A DNA stretch of 64,000 nucleotides from Variovorax sp. RA8 (GCF_901827175.1 NZ_LR594662.1:806001-870000), one strand, 5' to 3'. Counted from the stretch's first letter, positions 1-8,550 are shown. Program-made: numbers and translations. Notes: generated by a model from the sequence alone, not told the origin.

Positions 1-696
1 ATGCGCATTGCCCGTGCGCTTCGGCGTCGCACCGTCGAGGAACCAGTTGGCCGCGTGCGGATGCAGCAGCGACAGGCCGCTGTCGTAGAGCGCCGCCTCG
101 ACGAACTGGCCGCAGCCGCTCCTGGCGCGCTCCTGCAGCGCGAGCAGCACGCCGAGGGTGGCGTTGAGCCCGGTCACCATGTCCACCACCGGCAGGCCCA
201 CGCGCAGCGGCCCGCCCTCGGCTTCGCCGTTGATGCTCATGATCCCGGTCATGGCCTGCACCGCGGCGTCGTAGCCCGGCAGCGCGCCCAGCGGGCCATC
301 GGCACCGAAGCCCGACACGCGGCACCACACCAGGCGCGGGAAGCGCTGCGCGAGCGTCTCGTAGCCGATGCCCCAGCGCTCCATGGTGCCGGTCTTGAAG
401 TTCTCGATCAGCACGTCGGCCTCGGGCAGCAGCGCCATCAGCGCGGCGCGGCCGTCCTCCGTGCCCAGGTCCAGATGCTGCACCCGCTTGTTGCGGTTGA
501 GGCCGCGGTAGTAGGAGGACACGCCATCGCGGAAGGGCGGGCCCCACGTGCGCGTGTCGTCGCCCTGCGGCGGCTCGATCTTGAGCACGTCGGCGCCGTG
601 GTCGCCGAGCACCTGGCCGCAGTAGGGGCCGCCCAGCACGCGCGACAGGTCGAGGACGCGGATGCCGGAGAGCGCGCCGGTCGTGGTGTTGTTCAT
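1..696 (-). CDS. CaiB/BaiF (family III) CoA-transferase, 3' end outside window
   Basis: Family III CoA-transferases move CoA between carboxylic acids, usually activating an organic acid in the cytoplasm. The visible 232 residues begin MNNTTTGALSGIRVLDLSRV and contain the family's N-terminal GIRVLDLSRVLGGPYC block, the ADVLKIEPPQGDDTR segment, NKR near residue 70, the EADVLIENFKTGTM segment and a PGYD motif that should carry the catalytic aspartate. Family members are about 390-410 residues, so roughly 40 percent is missing beyond the window edge. The ATG at 696 follows a GGAG six bases upstream. It lies 16 bases behind the Bug receptor gene and is probably the last visible gene of that operon. 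The substrate cannot be told. Confidence 0.9.
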   Translation of the reverse strand, partial: MNNTTTGALSGIRVLDLSRVLGGPYCGQVLGDHGADVLKIEPPQGDDTRTWGPPFRDGVSSYYRGLNRNKRVQHLDLGTEDGRAALMALLPEADVLIENFKTGTMERWGIGYETLAQRFPRLVWCRVSGFGADGPLGALPGYDAAVQAMTGIMSINGEAEGGPLRVGLPVVDMVTGLNATLGVLLALQERARSGCGQFVEAALYDSGLSLLHPHAANWFLDGATPKRTGNAH

Positions 697-712
697 GCGA
701 GGGCTCCGTTGC

Positions 713-1687
713 TCAATCGAGCTGTGCGCCGGACTGCCGCACCACCGCGGCCCACATCTGCAGCTGCGCCGGGATGAACTTGGCGAGCTGCTCGGGCGTG
801 GTGGCGGGCGGCGGCTCCAGGCCCTGGGCCGCGAACTGCTGCCTGACCTTGGGCGAGGCGAGCACCTCGGCGAAGGCGCGGTTGAGCTTCTCTACCCGGT
901 CGGCCGGCGTGCCGGCGGGTGCCACGATGCCGAAGAACACGCTGACGTCATAGCCCTTGAGGCCCTGCTCGGCGATGGTCGGCACCTCGGGCAGCGCCTG
1001 CGAGCGCGCCGCGCTGGCCATGCCGAGCGCCCGCAGCTTGCCGGCCTTGATGTAGGGCAGGGCGGTGAGCACATCGGTGAAGCTCATGCCGACCTGGCCG
1101 CCGAGCAGATCGTTGAGCGCCGGCCCCGTGCCCTTGTACGGGATGTGCTGCAGGTCGGTGCCCGCCATCGAGTTGAAGAGCACGCCCGCGAGGTGCGAGG
1201 ACGCGCCGTTGCCCGACGAGGCGTAGCTCAGCTTGTCGGGGTTGGCCTTGGCATAGGCGATGAGCTCCTTCACGTCCTTGGCCGGCACCGAGGGGTGCAC
1301 CACCAGGATGTTCGGCAGATGCCCCACCTGGATCACCGGCGCGAAGCTCTTGACCGGGTCGTAGCCGATCTTGCGGGAGAGGCTGACGTTGATCGCGAGC
1401 GGCCCGGAGGTGCCGAACAGCAGGGTCTGGCCGTCGGCCGGCGCGCGTGCCACGAACTCGGCGCCGATGTTGCCGCCGGCGCCGGCGCGGTTCTCCACGA
1501 TCATGGGCTGGCCCAGGCGCTCCTTCATCTCGGCGGCCAGCGTGCGCGCCATCGCGTCGGTGGGGCCGCCGGGCGGGAAGGGCACGACCAGCGTGACGGG
1601 CTTGTCGGGGAAGTCGGCCGCGTGGGCTGAGGGCAGCAGCAGGAGGGCTGCCGCGCAAGCGAGGGTGAGGATGGCGAGTCGTCGCAT
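713..1687 (-). CDS. Bug/TctC-family periplasmic solute-binding receptor
   Basis: A 324-residue extracytoplasmic receptor of the Bordetella uptake gene (Bug) family, which binds carboxylates for tripartite tricarboxylate transporters. A Sec signal peptide (MRRLAILTLACAAALLLLPSAHA, cleavage after AHA near residue 23) precedes the family start FPDKPVTLVVPFPPGGPTDAMAR, and the ENRAGAGGNIG motif follows near residue 59. The frame stays open far upstream, but the ATG at 1687 is chosen because it gives the signal peptide and has GGAGAC upstream. No tctA or tctB genes adjoin it, as is usual for orphan Bug proteins. It lies between an acyl-CoA dehydrogenase and a CoA-transferase gene, which suggests capture of an acid that is then CoA-activated and oxidised (inference). 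Confidence 0.93.
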   Translation of the reverse strand: MRRLAILTLACAAALLLLPSAHAADFPDKPVTLVVPFPPGGPTDAMARTLAAEMKERLGQPMIVENRAGAGGNIGAEFVARAPADGQTLLFGTSGPLAINVSLSRKIGYDPVKSFAPVIQVGHLPNILVVHPSVPAKDVKELIAYAKANPDKLSYASSGNGASSHLAGVLFNSMAGTDLQHIPYKGTGPALNDLLGGQVGMSFTDVLTALPYIKAGKLRALGMASAARSQALPEVPTIAEQGLKGYDVSVFFGIVAPAGTPADRVEKLNRAFAEVLASPKVRQQFAAQGLEPPPATTPEQLAKFIPAQLQMWAAVVRQSGAQLD

Positions 1688-1731
1688 GTTTTGTCTCCAG
1701 TTGAAATCGGATGTACGGACCCCCGGCGGCA

Positions 1732-3402
1732 TCAAGCCGCGGAGGTCCAATCGGCCGGCACAACCTCTGCCGACAAAGGGTCGCGCGGCAGCACGCGGTG
1801 CAGCAGCACGGCCTGCGCCCAGCCGACGCGCTGCGCCGAGCCGGCGCGCGCGCCCTCCCAGGCCATGGCGATCGCGCTGCAGCAGTGGTAGAGCGCGGAG
1901 GCCGTCTGGCGGGCGAGGACGGCGCCGCCTTCCTGCGCGGCCTTGCCAGCCAGATCGGCGGCGCGTGCCAGGGCGTCGCGCAACGCGGCGGCGAATGCCG
2001 GTGCGATCGCAGTTTCGGCGAGCAGGTCCCGGAAGTGCGCCTGCAGGGCCGGCAGCGAGCCCTCGCGCTGGACCGCGCGGATCACGTCGAGCGCGACGAT
2101 GTTGCTGGTGCCTTCCCAGATCGAACCCAGGTGCGCGTCGCGCACCAGCCGCGGATCGGCCCACTCCTCGATGTAGCCGCAGCCGCCGCGCACCTCCATC
2201 GCATCGCCCGTGACTTTGCGCGCATCGCGGCAGGCGCGGAACTTGATGAGCGGGGTGAGGATGCGCAGCAGCGGATAGGCGTTCGCGTCGCCGCCATCGG
2301 AGCGCGCCAGCGCCAGTGCGGTCTGGAACACCATCGTTCGCGCCTGCTCGGCCGGAAGGCGCAGCTTCTGCAACTGGCGCTGCATCAGCGGCATCTGGTC
2401 CAGGCGCTGCCCGAAGGCCTGGCGCCGGCTCGCGATGTACTCGGCCTCGGCCACTGCGCGGCGCATCAGGCCGGCGGCGCGCACGCCGTTGGACAGGCGC
2501 GAGTTGTTCACCATGTCCGCCATCTGCTGGAAGCCGCGTCCCGGCTCGCCCACCAGGTGCGCGATGGCGCCTTCGAGCCGGATCTCGCCGCTGGCCATCG
2601 AGCGCGTGCCCAGCTTGTCCTTGAGCCGGATGATGCGGTAGTGATTGAGCGTGCCATCGTCCAGCCGGCGCGGCAGCAGGAACAGCGACACGCCCTTCAT
2701 GCCCGCGGGCGCGCCGTCGGGGCGCGCCAACACCATCGCGAAATCGGCGTCGGGGTTCGAGCAGAACCACTTGTCGCCGCTGAGGCGCCATTGCCCGGCC
2801 TCGTCCTGCGAAGCCGATGTGACCGTGGCCGCGATGTCCGAGCCGGCGGCCTGCTCGGTCATGAACATCGCGCCCTGGGCCAGGGTGTCGAAATCCAGCG
2901 ACTGGAAGCGCGGCAGAAAGCGTTCCACCAGTTCGGGGCTGCCGAACTTGCGCAGCGTGCGCGCCAGCGAATCGGTCATCGAGACCGGGCAGCACAGCCC
3001 GAACTCGGCCTGCACGAAGAGGTAGGTCAGCACGTACTTGACCAGGGGCGGCATCTTTCCCTTCCAGCCCAGCGTCTCCTCGCGGTGCGACATCGCGGCC
3101 AGGCCGAATTCGCTGAGCGCGAGGCGCTCCATCTCGACGTAGGCCGGGTGCTTGATCACCTTCTGCTCATCCAGGCCGGTGCGGGTGCGCTGCGAGAGCG
3201 TGGGCGGGTTGATGTCGGCAACGTGCGCCAAATCGTCGAGCGGGCCGCCGGCCAGCGCGCCCAGGCGCTCGAAGTGCGGCTGCATGTGGGCGAGCAGCGC
3301 GGGCGGCAGGTACAGCGGCAGCAGCTTCAGCAGCTCGGCGTCGGTGCTGTAGAGGTTCTGCCCGTGGCGGTCGGGGACCGGGTGTTCGGCGGCGCGGGTC
3401 AT
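1732..3402 (-). CDS. acyl-CoA dehydrogenase, AidB-like subgroup
   Basis: A 556-residue FAD-dependent acyl-CoA dehydrogenase, catalysing alpha,beta-dehydrogenation of an acyl-CoA in the cytoplasm. The FAD/substrate motif MTEQAAGSD is at residues 181-189, and the C-terminal IWEGTSN motif supplies the presumed catalytic Glu430. The length and the N-terminal extension match the AidB-like subgroup rather than the 380-residue classical enzymes. The ATG at 3402 has AAGGAGA nine bases upstream. It is probably the first gene of a three-gene operon with the Bug receptor and CoA-transferase, divergent from the LysR gene at 3507. The true substrate is unknown; an AidB-type DNA-protection role is less likely in this setting. 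Confidence 0.92.
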   Translation of the reverse strand: MTRAAEHPVPDRHGQNLYSTDAELLKLLPLYLPPALLAHMQPHFERLGALAGGPLDDLAHVADINPPTLSQRTRTGLDEQKVIKHPAYVEMERLALSEFGLAAMSHREETLGWKGKMPPLVKYVLTYLFVQAEFGLCCPVSMTDSLARTLRKFGSPELVERFLPRFQSLDFDTLAQGAMFMTEQAAGSDIAATVTSASQDEAGQWRLSGDKWFCSNPDADFAMVLARPDGAPAGMKGVSLFLLPRRLDDGTLNHYRIIRLKDKLGTRSMASGEIRLEGAIAHLVGEPGRGFQQMADMVNNSRLSNGVRAAGLMRRAVAEAEYIASRRQAFGQRLDQMPLMQRQLQKLRLPAEQARTMVFQTALALARSDGGDANAYPLLRILTPLIKFRACRDARKVTGDAMEVRGGCGYIEEWADPRLVRDAHLGSIWEGTSNIVALDVIRAVQREGSLPALQAHFRDLLAETAIAPAFAAALRDALARAADLAGKAAQEGGAVLARQTASALYHCCSAIAMAWEGARAGSAQRVGWAQAVLLHRVLPRDPLSAEVVPADWTSAA

Positions 3403-3506
3403 GGCGGCTTGTCTCCTTTTGACCGGATTCTTGGGCGCCTGACGATTCCTGTCTAATATCGATTGGGTCTGATTCGATTCGATTCGGCTATCGTTGGAGG
3501 ACGAGC

Positions 3507-4469
3507 ATGGAACTGCGCCACCTGCGCTATTTCGTCGTGCTGGCCGAGGAGCTGCATTTCGGCCGCGCGGCCCGGAGGCTCGCCATCTCGCAGCCGCCAT
3601 TGAGCGTGGCCACCCGGCAGCTGGAGGACGCGGTCGGCGCACGGCTCTTCGAGCGCAACAGCAAGGAGGTCCGGCTGACGCCGGCCGGCGAGGCCCTGCA
3701 GGCCTCCTCTCGCCGCCTGCTGCGCCAAGCCGAGGAGGCCGCGCTGGAGGCGCGCGACATCGCGCGCGGCGCGGCCGGGCGGCTGCGCATCGGCTTCGTC
3801 GGCGCCATGCTCTATCGCGGCCTGCCGCAGGCGCTGGCGAAGTTCCAGGCCAAGCACCCGGCGGTGCGCATCACGCTCGCGGAACTCAACTCGGGCGAGC
3901 AGATCGCCGAGCTGCTGCACGACCGCATGGACCTGGGTTTCGTCCATACCAGCCGCATGCCGGCGGAGCTGAGCCATGCGCTGCTGCTGTCGGAACCCTT
4001 CGTCGCCTGCGTGCCCACGGCGCATCGCCTGGCGCGGCGCCGCTCGATCGCCTTGTCGAGCCTGCGCGAGGAGCCCTTCGTGCTGTTCTCGCGCAGCGCC
4101 TCGCCCGACTACCACGAGCGCATCCTCGCCATCTGCGCCGACGCCGGTTTCCGGCCCGAGGTGCGGCATGAGGTGCGCCACTGGCTGTCGGTGGTCTCGC
4201 TGGTGTCGCAGGGCCTGGGCGTGGCGCTGGTGCCCAGCGCGCTGCGGCATGCGATGCTGCGCGGCGCGGTGTTCCGGCCGCTGGAAGACGATGTGGCGCG
4301 CTCGGACGCCTACTGCGTATGGCGCAATGGCCCGGAGAACATCGTGGTGCAGAGCTTCGTCGGAACGCTCACGCGTACAGCGGCTCCTCCGCCATCGCCT
4401 CGCACTGGTCCTGCAGCATCTGGATCTGCTCCTTCCAGTAATCGCTCGAGCCGAACCAGGGAAAGTTGA
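3507..4469 (+). CDS. LysR-family transcriptional regulator
   Basis: A 320-residue LysR-type regulator. The winged HTH covers residues 1-60 (MELRHLRYFVVLAEELHFGR, then AARRLAISQPPLSVATRQLE), followed by a type 2 periplasmic-binding-like effector domain at about 90-290. It is divergent from the acyl-CoA dehydrogenase operon across a 104-base gap and is the probable regulator of that operon. The last 30 or so residues are Pro/Ser/Arg-rich and read into the end of the convergent srkA gene, overlapping it by 101 bases. That tail is beyond the usual family length and was probably gained when a stop codon was lost. The effector is unknown. Confidence 0.92.
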   Translation: MELRHLRYFVVLAEELHFGRAARRLAISQPPLSVATRQLEDAVGARLFERNSKEVRLTPAGEALQASSRRLLRQAEEAALEARDIARGAAGRLRIGFVGAMLYRGLPQALAKFQAKHPAVRITLAELNSGEQIAELLHDRMDLGFVHTSRMPAELSHALLLSEPFVACVPTAHRLARRRSIALSSLREEPFVLFSRSASPDYHERILAICADAGFRPEVRHEVRHWLSVVSLVSQGLGVALVPSALRHAMLRGAVFRPLEDDVARSDAYCVWRNGPENIVVQSFVGTLTRTAAPPPSPRTGPAASGSAPSSNRSSRTRES

Positions 4470-5391
4470 TCGGAAAGATCGGGTCGCGCCAGCGCCGCGC
4501 GAGCCAGGCGCTGTAGTGGATCTGGCGCAGGGTGCGCAACGGCTCGATCAGCGCCAGCTCGGTGCGGTCGAAGGGGCGGAACTGTTCGTAGCCCTCGAGC
4601 AGGCCGCTGAGCTGCGCCGTGCGCTGGGCGCGGTCGCCGGACAGGAGCATCCAGAGGTCCTGCACCGCGAAGCCGGTGCGGGCGTCGTCGAGATCGACGA
4701 AGTGCGGCCCGCCGTCGGGGCGGTCCGTCGGGGTCCACAGGATGTTGCCGGGGTGCACGTCGCCGTGCAGCCGCAGCTTCTGCATCTCGGTGTAGGTGTC
4801 GGCGCCCAGCGCGGTGAGGGCGATCATCTCGAAGGCCTCGGTGCACGCCTTCTCCCAGTCGCGCTGCACGTCCAGCGGGATCATCTGGTGCTCGAGCAAC
4901 CAGTCGCGCGAGGCCAGGCCGAAGGTCTGCAGGTCGAGCGCCGGCCGTTCGACGAAGGGCCGCGCCGCGCCCACCGTGTGGATTCGCGCCAGGAAGCGGC
5001 CCACCCATTCGAGCACCTCGAAGTCGTCCAGCTCCGGCCGGCGCCCGCCCCGGTAAGGGCTCACGCTGAAGGCGAAGCCGTCGTGGTGGTGCAGCGTGCG
5101 GCCCTCCAGCGCGAGCGGCGCGATCGCCGGGATCTCGGCCGCGGCCAGTTCGGCGGAAAAGCGGTGTTCCTCGGCGATCTGGATATCGCTCCAGCGGCCC
5201 GGCCGGTAGAACTTGAGCACCACCGCGCGGCCGTCCTCCAGGTGCGCCTGGTAGACGCGGTTCTCGTAGGAGTTCAGCGCCATCAGGCGGCCGTCGCCGT
5301 AGAGGCCCAGCCCGGCGAGCGCGTCCAGCACCACATCGGGCGTGAGCGATTCGTAGGGATGGGTGCTGGCCGATTTCTCTGCGGAGGTCAT
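4369..5391 (-). CDS. srkA: stress response kinase SrkA (YihE-type Ser/Thr kinase)
   Basis: A 340-residue aminoglycoside-phosphotransferase-fold protein kinase closely resembling E. coli SrkA (YihE, 328 residues), which counters stress-induced death linked to MazEF. The catalytic loop HGDVHPGN is at residues 209-216 (Asp211), and the metal-binding VDLDDA segment is at 232-237. The N-terminal YENRVYQ and VVLKFYRPGRW segments match the nucleotide-binding lobe. The ATG at 5391 gives the expected N-terminus. It starts 13 bases after a DUF2855 gene, so the two probably share a transcript. Its 3' end overlaps the convergent LysR gene. In E. coli srkA precedes dsbA; that context is absent. Confidence 0.93.
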   Translation of the reverse strand: MTSAEKSASTHPYESLTPDVVLDALAGLGLYGDGRLMALNSYENRVYQAHLEDGRAVVLKFYRPGRWSDIQIAEEHRFSAELAAAEIPAIAPLALEGRTLHHHDGFAFSVSPYRGGRRPELDDFEVLEWVGRFLARIHTVGAARPFVERPALDLQTFGLASRDWLLEHQMIPLDVQRDWEKACTEAFEMIALTALGADTYTEMQKLRLHGDVHPGNILWTPTDRPDGGPHFVDLDDARTGFAVQDLWMLLSGDRAQRTAQLSGLLEGYEQFRPFDRTELALIEPLRTLRQIHYSAWLARRWRDPIFPINFPWFGSSDYWKEQIQMLQDQCEAMAEEPLYA

Positions 5392-5404
5392 CCGCCCATT
5401 GTCG

Positions 5405-6514
5405 CTACCTGGAGAGCGACAGGATATGCCCGATGCGCGGATCGCCCCGCCCCGACAGCACCTGCGCATAAGCGGCCTGCACCGCCGCGGCGCCATCGTG
5501 GTGCTCGGCCACCAGCCAGGGCGCCGTGGGCTGCGCCACCGTCGCGAGGAAGTCTTGCCAGGCCTGCACCATGCGCTGGCCGAAGGCCTGCTCGCCCCAT
5601 TCCGTGGTGCGCTTCTTGATCTGGGCCGGCGCGAAGAAGAAGGTGGCGCGCGGGCCGGGCAGTTCCTTGGCACTGCCGGCCGGTGCGAGCTGTTCGACGT
5701 GCGTGCCGCCGATCACGCAGTCGTGGCGCAGCTGCGGGAAGCGCGTGTGGATCGCCCGCCGCAGCTCGCCATTGCCTGCGAAATCCACGTACACGCAGGC
5801 GGCGTCGGCCGCAACCTGGTCGAGCTCCTCGTAGGCCAGCACCCGGTGGTAGCAGCCCAGGCTCTCGCAGAAGGCCTTGTTGGTCGCCGAGGTGAGGCCG
5901 ACCACCTCGATGCCATCGCGCCGGTGCATCTGGAAGGCGGTGCCGTAGGCCGTCTTGCTCGAGGCGCTGGAGAGCAGGACCACGCCCGGCCGCGCGCCGA
6001 AGAAATCGTTGTCGTCGAAGAAGTCGTCGATCAGCCAGGAGGTGATGAAGAGCGGGCGCAGCAGGGCCTGCAAGTCCTCGGTGCCGGAGGTGTAGAGCGG
6101 GTCGCTGGCGCACCGGAAATACTGGTTGTAGACCGCCGGAAGCGCGGCCCGGTGCGGCGCGCCGTCGGCGAAGCGCGCGGGCGAGAGCCGCTCGGGCGCC
6201 AACACGATACTGGAGGCCATCGGCACATAGCCGTAGAGCCGCTCGCCCACCGCCACGCCGGGGTGCAGCGACTGCACGACCGAGCCGAAGCCCCAGACCG
6301 GGATGCAGCCCCAGCCTTCCTCCCCGGTCGGGAAGAACTGCCAGTAGTTCATCGACTCGCCGAAGGCGGCGTAGGTGATGTTGTTGGCCGTGAGCGCGAA
6401 GCGGTCGATGCGCAGCCGGACCTGGCCCTTGGCCAGCGCTGCGTCTTCGGTCGTGCGAATGCGGGTGGAAGAAAGATCGTCCTTGCGGATCAGCAGCTGG
6501 GTGGTGGTGGTCAT
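5405..6514 (-). CDS. DUF2855 family protein (MDR-like)
   Basis: A 369-residue protein matching the uncharacterised DUF2855 family. It has the general layout of medium-chain dehydrogenase/reductases: an N-terminal GroES-like portion (QVRLRIDRFALTANNITYA) and a later segment resembling a nucleotide-binding fold around VVLLSSASSKTAYGTAF. The canonical zinc ligands and the Gly-rich NADPH loop of true alcohol dehydrogenases are not evident. The start at 6514 has AAGG upstream. It lies directly ahead of srkA with a 13-base gap. Function is unknown; an oxidoreductase-like role is only inference from fold. Confidence 0.85.
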   Translation of the reverse strand: MTTTTQLLIRKDDLSSTRIRTTEDAALAKGQVRLRIDRFALTANNITYAAFGESMNYWQFFPTGEEGWGCIPVWGFGSVVQSLHPGVAVGERLYGYVPMASSIVLAPERLSPARFADGAPHRAALPAVYNQYFRCASDPLYTSGTEDLQALLRPLFITSWLIDDFFDDNDFFGARPGVVLLSSASSKTAYGTAFQMHRRDGIEVVGLTSATNKAFCESLGCYHRVLAYEELDQVAADAACVYVDFAGNGELRRAIHTRFPQLRHDCVIGGTHVEQLAPAGSAKELPGPRATFFFAPAQIKKRTTEWGEQAFGQRMVQAWQDFLATVAQPTAPWLVAEHHDGAAAVQAAYAQVLSGRGDPRIGHILSLSR

Positions 6515-6607
6515 TGGAGTGCCTTCGCTTGGGCTGCGGTATTCGCCTTGGGAGCGGCCCGGCAGCTCATGAAAGGCACCTTAGCGCGAAGCCGCGTCCG
6601 CCGCATG

Positions 6608-6650
6608 AAAAAAGACCCGGCGCCCGTCACCCAGGTGACGCGCTGCCGGG
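6608..6650 (-). terminator. Rho-independent terminator after ohr
   Basis: Read on the minus strand, the arms CCCGGCAGCGCGTCAC and GTGACGGGCGCCGGG form a long GC-rich hairpin with a small loop, followed by TCTTTTTT. It lies 27 bases beyond the ohr stop codon in the correct orientation, so it should end the ohrR-ohr transcript. Confidence 0.85.
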
Positions 6651-6676
6651 CCTGGCGGGCGGGCGCCCGTCGCGCA

Positions 6677-7105
6677 TCAGGCGATCGCGAGTTCGACCTC
6701 GATGTTGCCGCGGGTGGCGTTCGAGTACGGGCAGACCTGGTGGGCAGTTTCGACCAGCAGCTTCTTCTGCGCGTCGTCCAGGCCCGGCAGCGTGATCGCC
6801 AGCTTGACCGCGATGCCGTAGGCCTTGCCGCCGTCCGTCGGGCCCAGCGAGACGCTGGCGTCGACCGCGACGTCCTCCGGCACCTTGACGTTGATCTTGG
6901 GCGCCACCGCCTTCATCGCGCCGATGAAGCAGGCCGAGTAGCCGACCGCGAACAGTTGCTCCGGGTTCGTGCCGGGCTTGCCGGAGCCGGGCGGGTTGAG
7001 CTTGACCTCGAGCGCGCCGTCGCTGGACTGCCCGGCGCCGCCGTCGCGGCCTCCGGTGGTGTGGGATTGGGCGGTGTACAGGACCTTGTCGAGCTGCTTG
7101 ACCAT
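6677..7105 (-). CDS. ohr: organic hydroperoxide resistance protein Ohr
   Basis: A 142-residue Ohr/OsmC-family thiol peroxidase that reduces organic hydroperoxides with lipoyl-type reductants in the cytoplasm. The two catalytic cysteines are present: Cys59 in GYSACFIGA and Cys125 in HQVCPYSNATRGN. The conserved Arg20 and Glu50 that polarise the peroxidatic thiol are also there. The ATG at 7105 has AGAAGGAA upstream. It lies 60 bases downstream of ohrR on the same strand, the usual peroxide-sensing pair, so induction by organic peroxides through OhrR is likely. A strong terminator follows. Confidence 0.96.
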   Translation of the reverse strand: MVKQLDKVLYTAQSHTTGGRDGGAGQSSDGALEVKLNPPGSGKPGTNPEQLFAVGYSACFIGAMKAVAPKINVKVPEDVAVDASVSLGPTDGGKAYGIAVKLAITLPGLDDAQKKLLVETAHQVCPYSNATRGNIEVELAIA

Positions 7106-7130
7106 GATGATTCCTTCTAGGTTGGTGGTG

Positions 7131-7154
7131 AAAAGAATGCTTCGACGCCGAAGC
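7131..7154 (-). terminator. weak hairpin between ohrR and ohr
   Basis: On the minus strand, GCTTCG and CGAAGC form a 6-bp stem around GCGT, followed by ATTCTTTT. It could act as a weak attenuator or mRNA-processing site between ohrR and ohr. The stem is short, so this is only a possibility. Confidence 0.3.
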
Positions 7155-7165
7155 GGGCGGGGAAA

Positions 7166-7621
7166 CTAGGCGGCCGCTTTCACGCGGTCGCGCAACTGCT
7201 GGATCTGCTGCGTGAGCGCCACCAGCTCCTCGATCGAGCATTGGCTGGCGGCCATCAGGCAGGCCGGAACGGAAGCCGCGCGCGCCTTCAGGCGGCGCCC
7301 GGCGGTGGTGAGGCTGACGTGCACGCGGCGCTCGTCGGCCACGTCGCGGATGCGCGCCACCAGGCCGTTGGCCTCGAGGCGCTTGAGCAGCGGCGTCAGC
7401 GTGCCCGAATCGAGCGACAGGCGCTCGCCCAGCTCGGAGACCATGAGGCCGTCACGCTCCCATAACACCAGCATCACAAGATACTGGGGATAGGTGAGCT
7501 TGAGCTTGTCGAGCAGCGGCTTGTACAGCTTGGTCATCGCCAGCGAGGCGGAATAGACCGCGAAGCACAGCTGGTTGTCGAGCTGGAGCATCTCGTCGGC
7601 GGTGGGGGCTTTGGAGGGCAT
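7166..7621 (-). CDS. ohrR: MarR-family organic hydroperoxide sensor OhrR
   Basis: A 151-residue MarR-family repressor that senses organic peroxides by cysteine oxidation. The reactive Cys19 lies in LDNQLCFAVYSAS, the hallmark of OhrR. Cys121 and Cys128 near the C-terminus suggest the two-cysteine subtype that resolves by a disulfide. The winged HTH spans about residues 45-115. The ATG at 7621 is preferred; a TTG at 7642 in the same frame would add seven residues but overlaps the operator palindrome. It lies directly upstream of ohr, and the palindrome just upstream of its start suggests autoregulation. Confidence 0.94.
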   Translation of the reverse strand: MPSKAPTADEMLQLDNQLCFAVYSASLAMTKLYKPLLDKLKLTYPQYLVMLVLWERDGLMVSELGERLSLDSGTLTPLLKRLEANGLVARIRDVADERRVHVSLTTAGRRLKARAASVPACLMAASQCSIEELVALTQQIQQLRDRVKAAA

Positions 7622-7640
7622 GGGCTGAATTGTAGTGCCC

Positions 7641-7664
7641 AACTAAGTTGTGTGCAACTTAATT
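7641..7664. promoter_or_regulatory. ohrR: putative OhrR operator
   Basis: AAGTTG-TGTG-CAACTT is a perfect inverted repeat with 6-base arms. It extends outward to 10-base arms with one mismatch and sits about 20 bases upstream of the ohrR ATG. Its AT-rich, dyadic form and its place fit an OhrR/MarR operator for the ohrR-ohr transcript. Binding is inferred from position and symmetry. Confidence 0.7.
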
Positions 7665-7734
7665 GTGAGCGCTACCTCAGGCCGGTCCCTGTCCTGCCTT
7701 GTCCTCCCTTCCGGAGGAATAGGGCACAGGACAA

Positions 7735-8550
7735 TCAGCGTCCGCTGAAGCGGGCGGGTCGGCGTTCGACGAAGGAGCGCACCCCTTCCGCCGCGTCCTC
7801 GCTGTTCGCCAGCCGCTGCTGCACCGGAATGAAGTCCTCCACCGCCGCCAACGGCCCCTGCTCGATCGCCTTCATCACATTGAGCCGCGTCGCCACCACC
7901 GCCAGCGGCGCCTGGGCGGCAATGCGCTGCGCGATGCGAAGGGCCTCGTCCAGCTCCTGCCCGGGCGGCACCACCTTCTGCACGAAGTTCAGGCGATAGG
8001 CTTCGGCGCTGTCGAATTCATCCGCCGTCAGCAGGTGCAGCATCGCGTTGCCCAGCCCCGCGCGCTCGGCCATGCGCAGTGTGGCGCCGCCGGTGGCCAT
8101 GATGCCGCGCTGCACCTCCATCTGCGAGAAGCGGCAGTTGTCCGCCGCCACCACGATGTCGGCGCCCAGCATCAGCTCGATGCCGACGGTGAAGCAGATG
8201 CCCTTGACCGCTACCACCATCGGCTTGCTGCGGCGGCGATAGCCGGGCGTGCCGAAGTCGTGCGGCTCCACCAGGCCCTCGGGAATCGCCTTCTCGCCGC
8301 GCTTCATGTACTCCGCCACGGCCGGCAGGTCCAGGCCGGCCGTGAAATGATCGCCGAAGGCATGCAGCACGCCCACGCGCAGCGCGGGGTCGTCGTCCAG
8401 CCGCGTGTAGGCTTCGGCCAGCTCGCGGAACATGCGCGGCGTCCAGCCGTTGCGCTTGGCGGGGCGGTTGATGCCGATTAGCAGCACATGGTCGAGCACC
8501 TGGGTGTCGATGCAGCCTTCCGGCGGCGGCGTGGTGGGCGTGGTGGTCAT
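7735..8550 (-). CDS. enoyl-CoA hydratase/isomerase family protein
   Basis: A 271-residue crotonase-fold protein that hydrates or isomerises enoyl-CoA esters. Oxyanion-hole segments are visible as HFTAGLDL near residue 65 and KGICFTVGIELMLGADIV near residue 110, and the SQMEVQRGIMATGGATLRM stretch occupies the usual catalytic region. The assigned start at 8550 gives a Pro/Thr-rich leader before the conserved VLLIGINRPAKRNG strand. It follows a 3-hydroxybutyryl-CoA dehydrogenase gene by 14 bases on the same strand, giving two consecutive beta-oxidation steps. The exact reaction cannot be settled among crotonase paralogues. Confidence 0.9.
   Translation of the reverse strand: MTTTPTTPPPEGCIDTQVLDHVLLIGINRPAKRNGWTPRMFRELAEAYTRLDDDPALRVGVLHAFGDHFTAGLDLPAVAEYMKRGEKAIPEGLVEPHDFGTPGYRRRSKPMVVAVKGICFTVGIELMLGADIVVAADNCRFSQMEVQRGIMATGGATLRMAERAGLGNAMLHLLTADEFDSAEAYRLNFVQKVVPPGQELDEALRIAQRIAAQAPLAVVATRLNVMKAIEQGPLAAVEDFIPVQQRLANSEDAAEGVRSFVERRPARFSGR

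Noticed and set aside
713..2995. Very long minus-strand open frame extending the Bug receptor upstream
   Set aside because: The extension overlaps the acyl-CoA dehydrogenase in another frame, has Arg/Pro/Gly-rich shadow composition, and would bury the signal peptide at 1687.
3455..3495. GATTC-type short tandem in the divergent LysR promoter
   Set aside because: Three short units and weak dyads do not form a clear LysR T-N11-A box; too little to call an operator.
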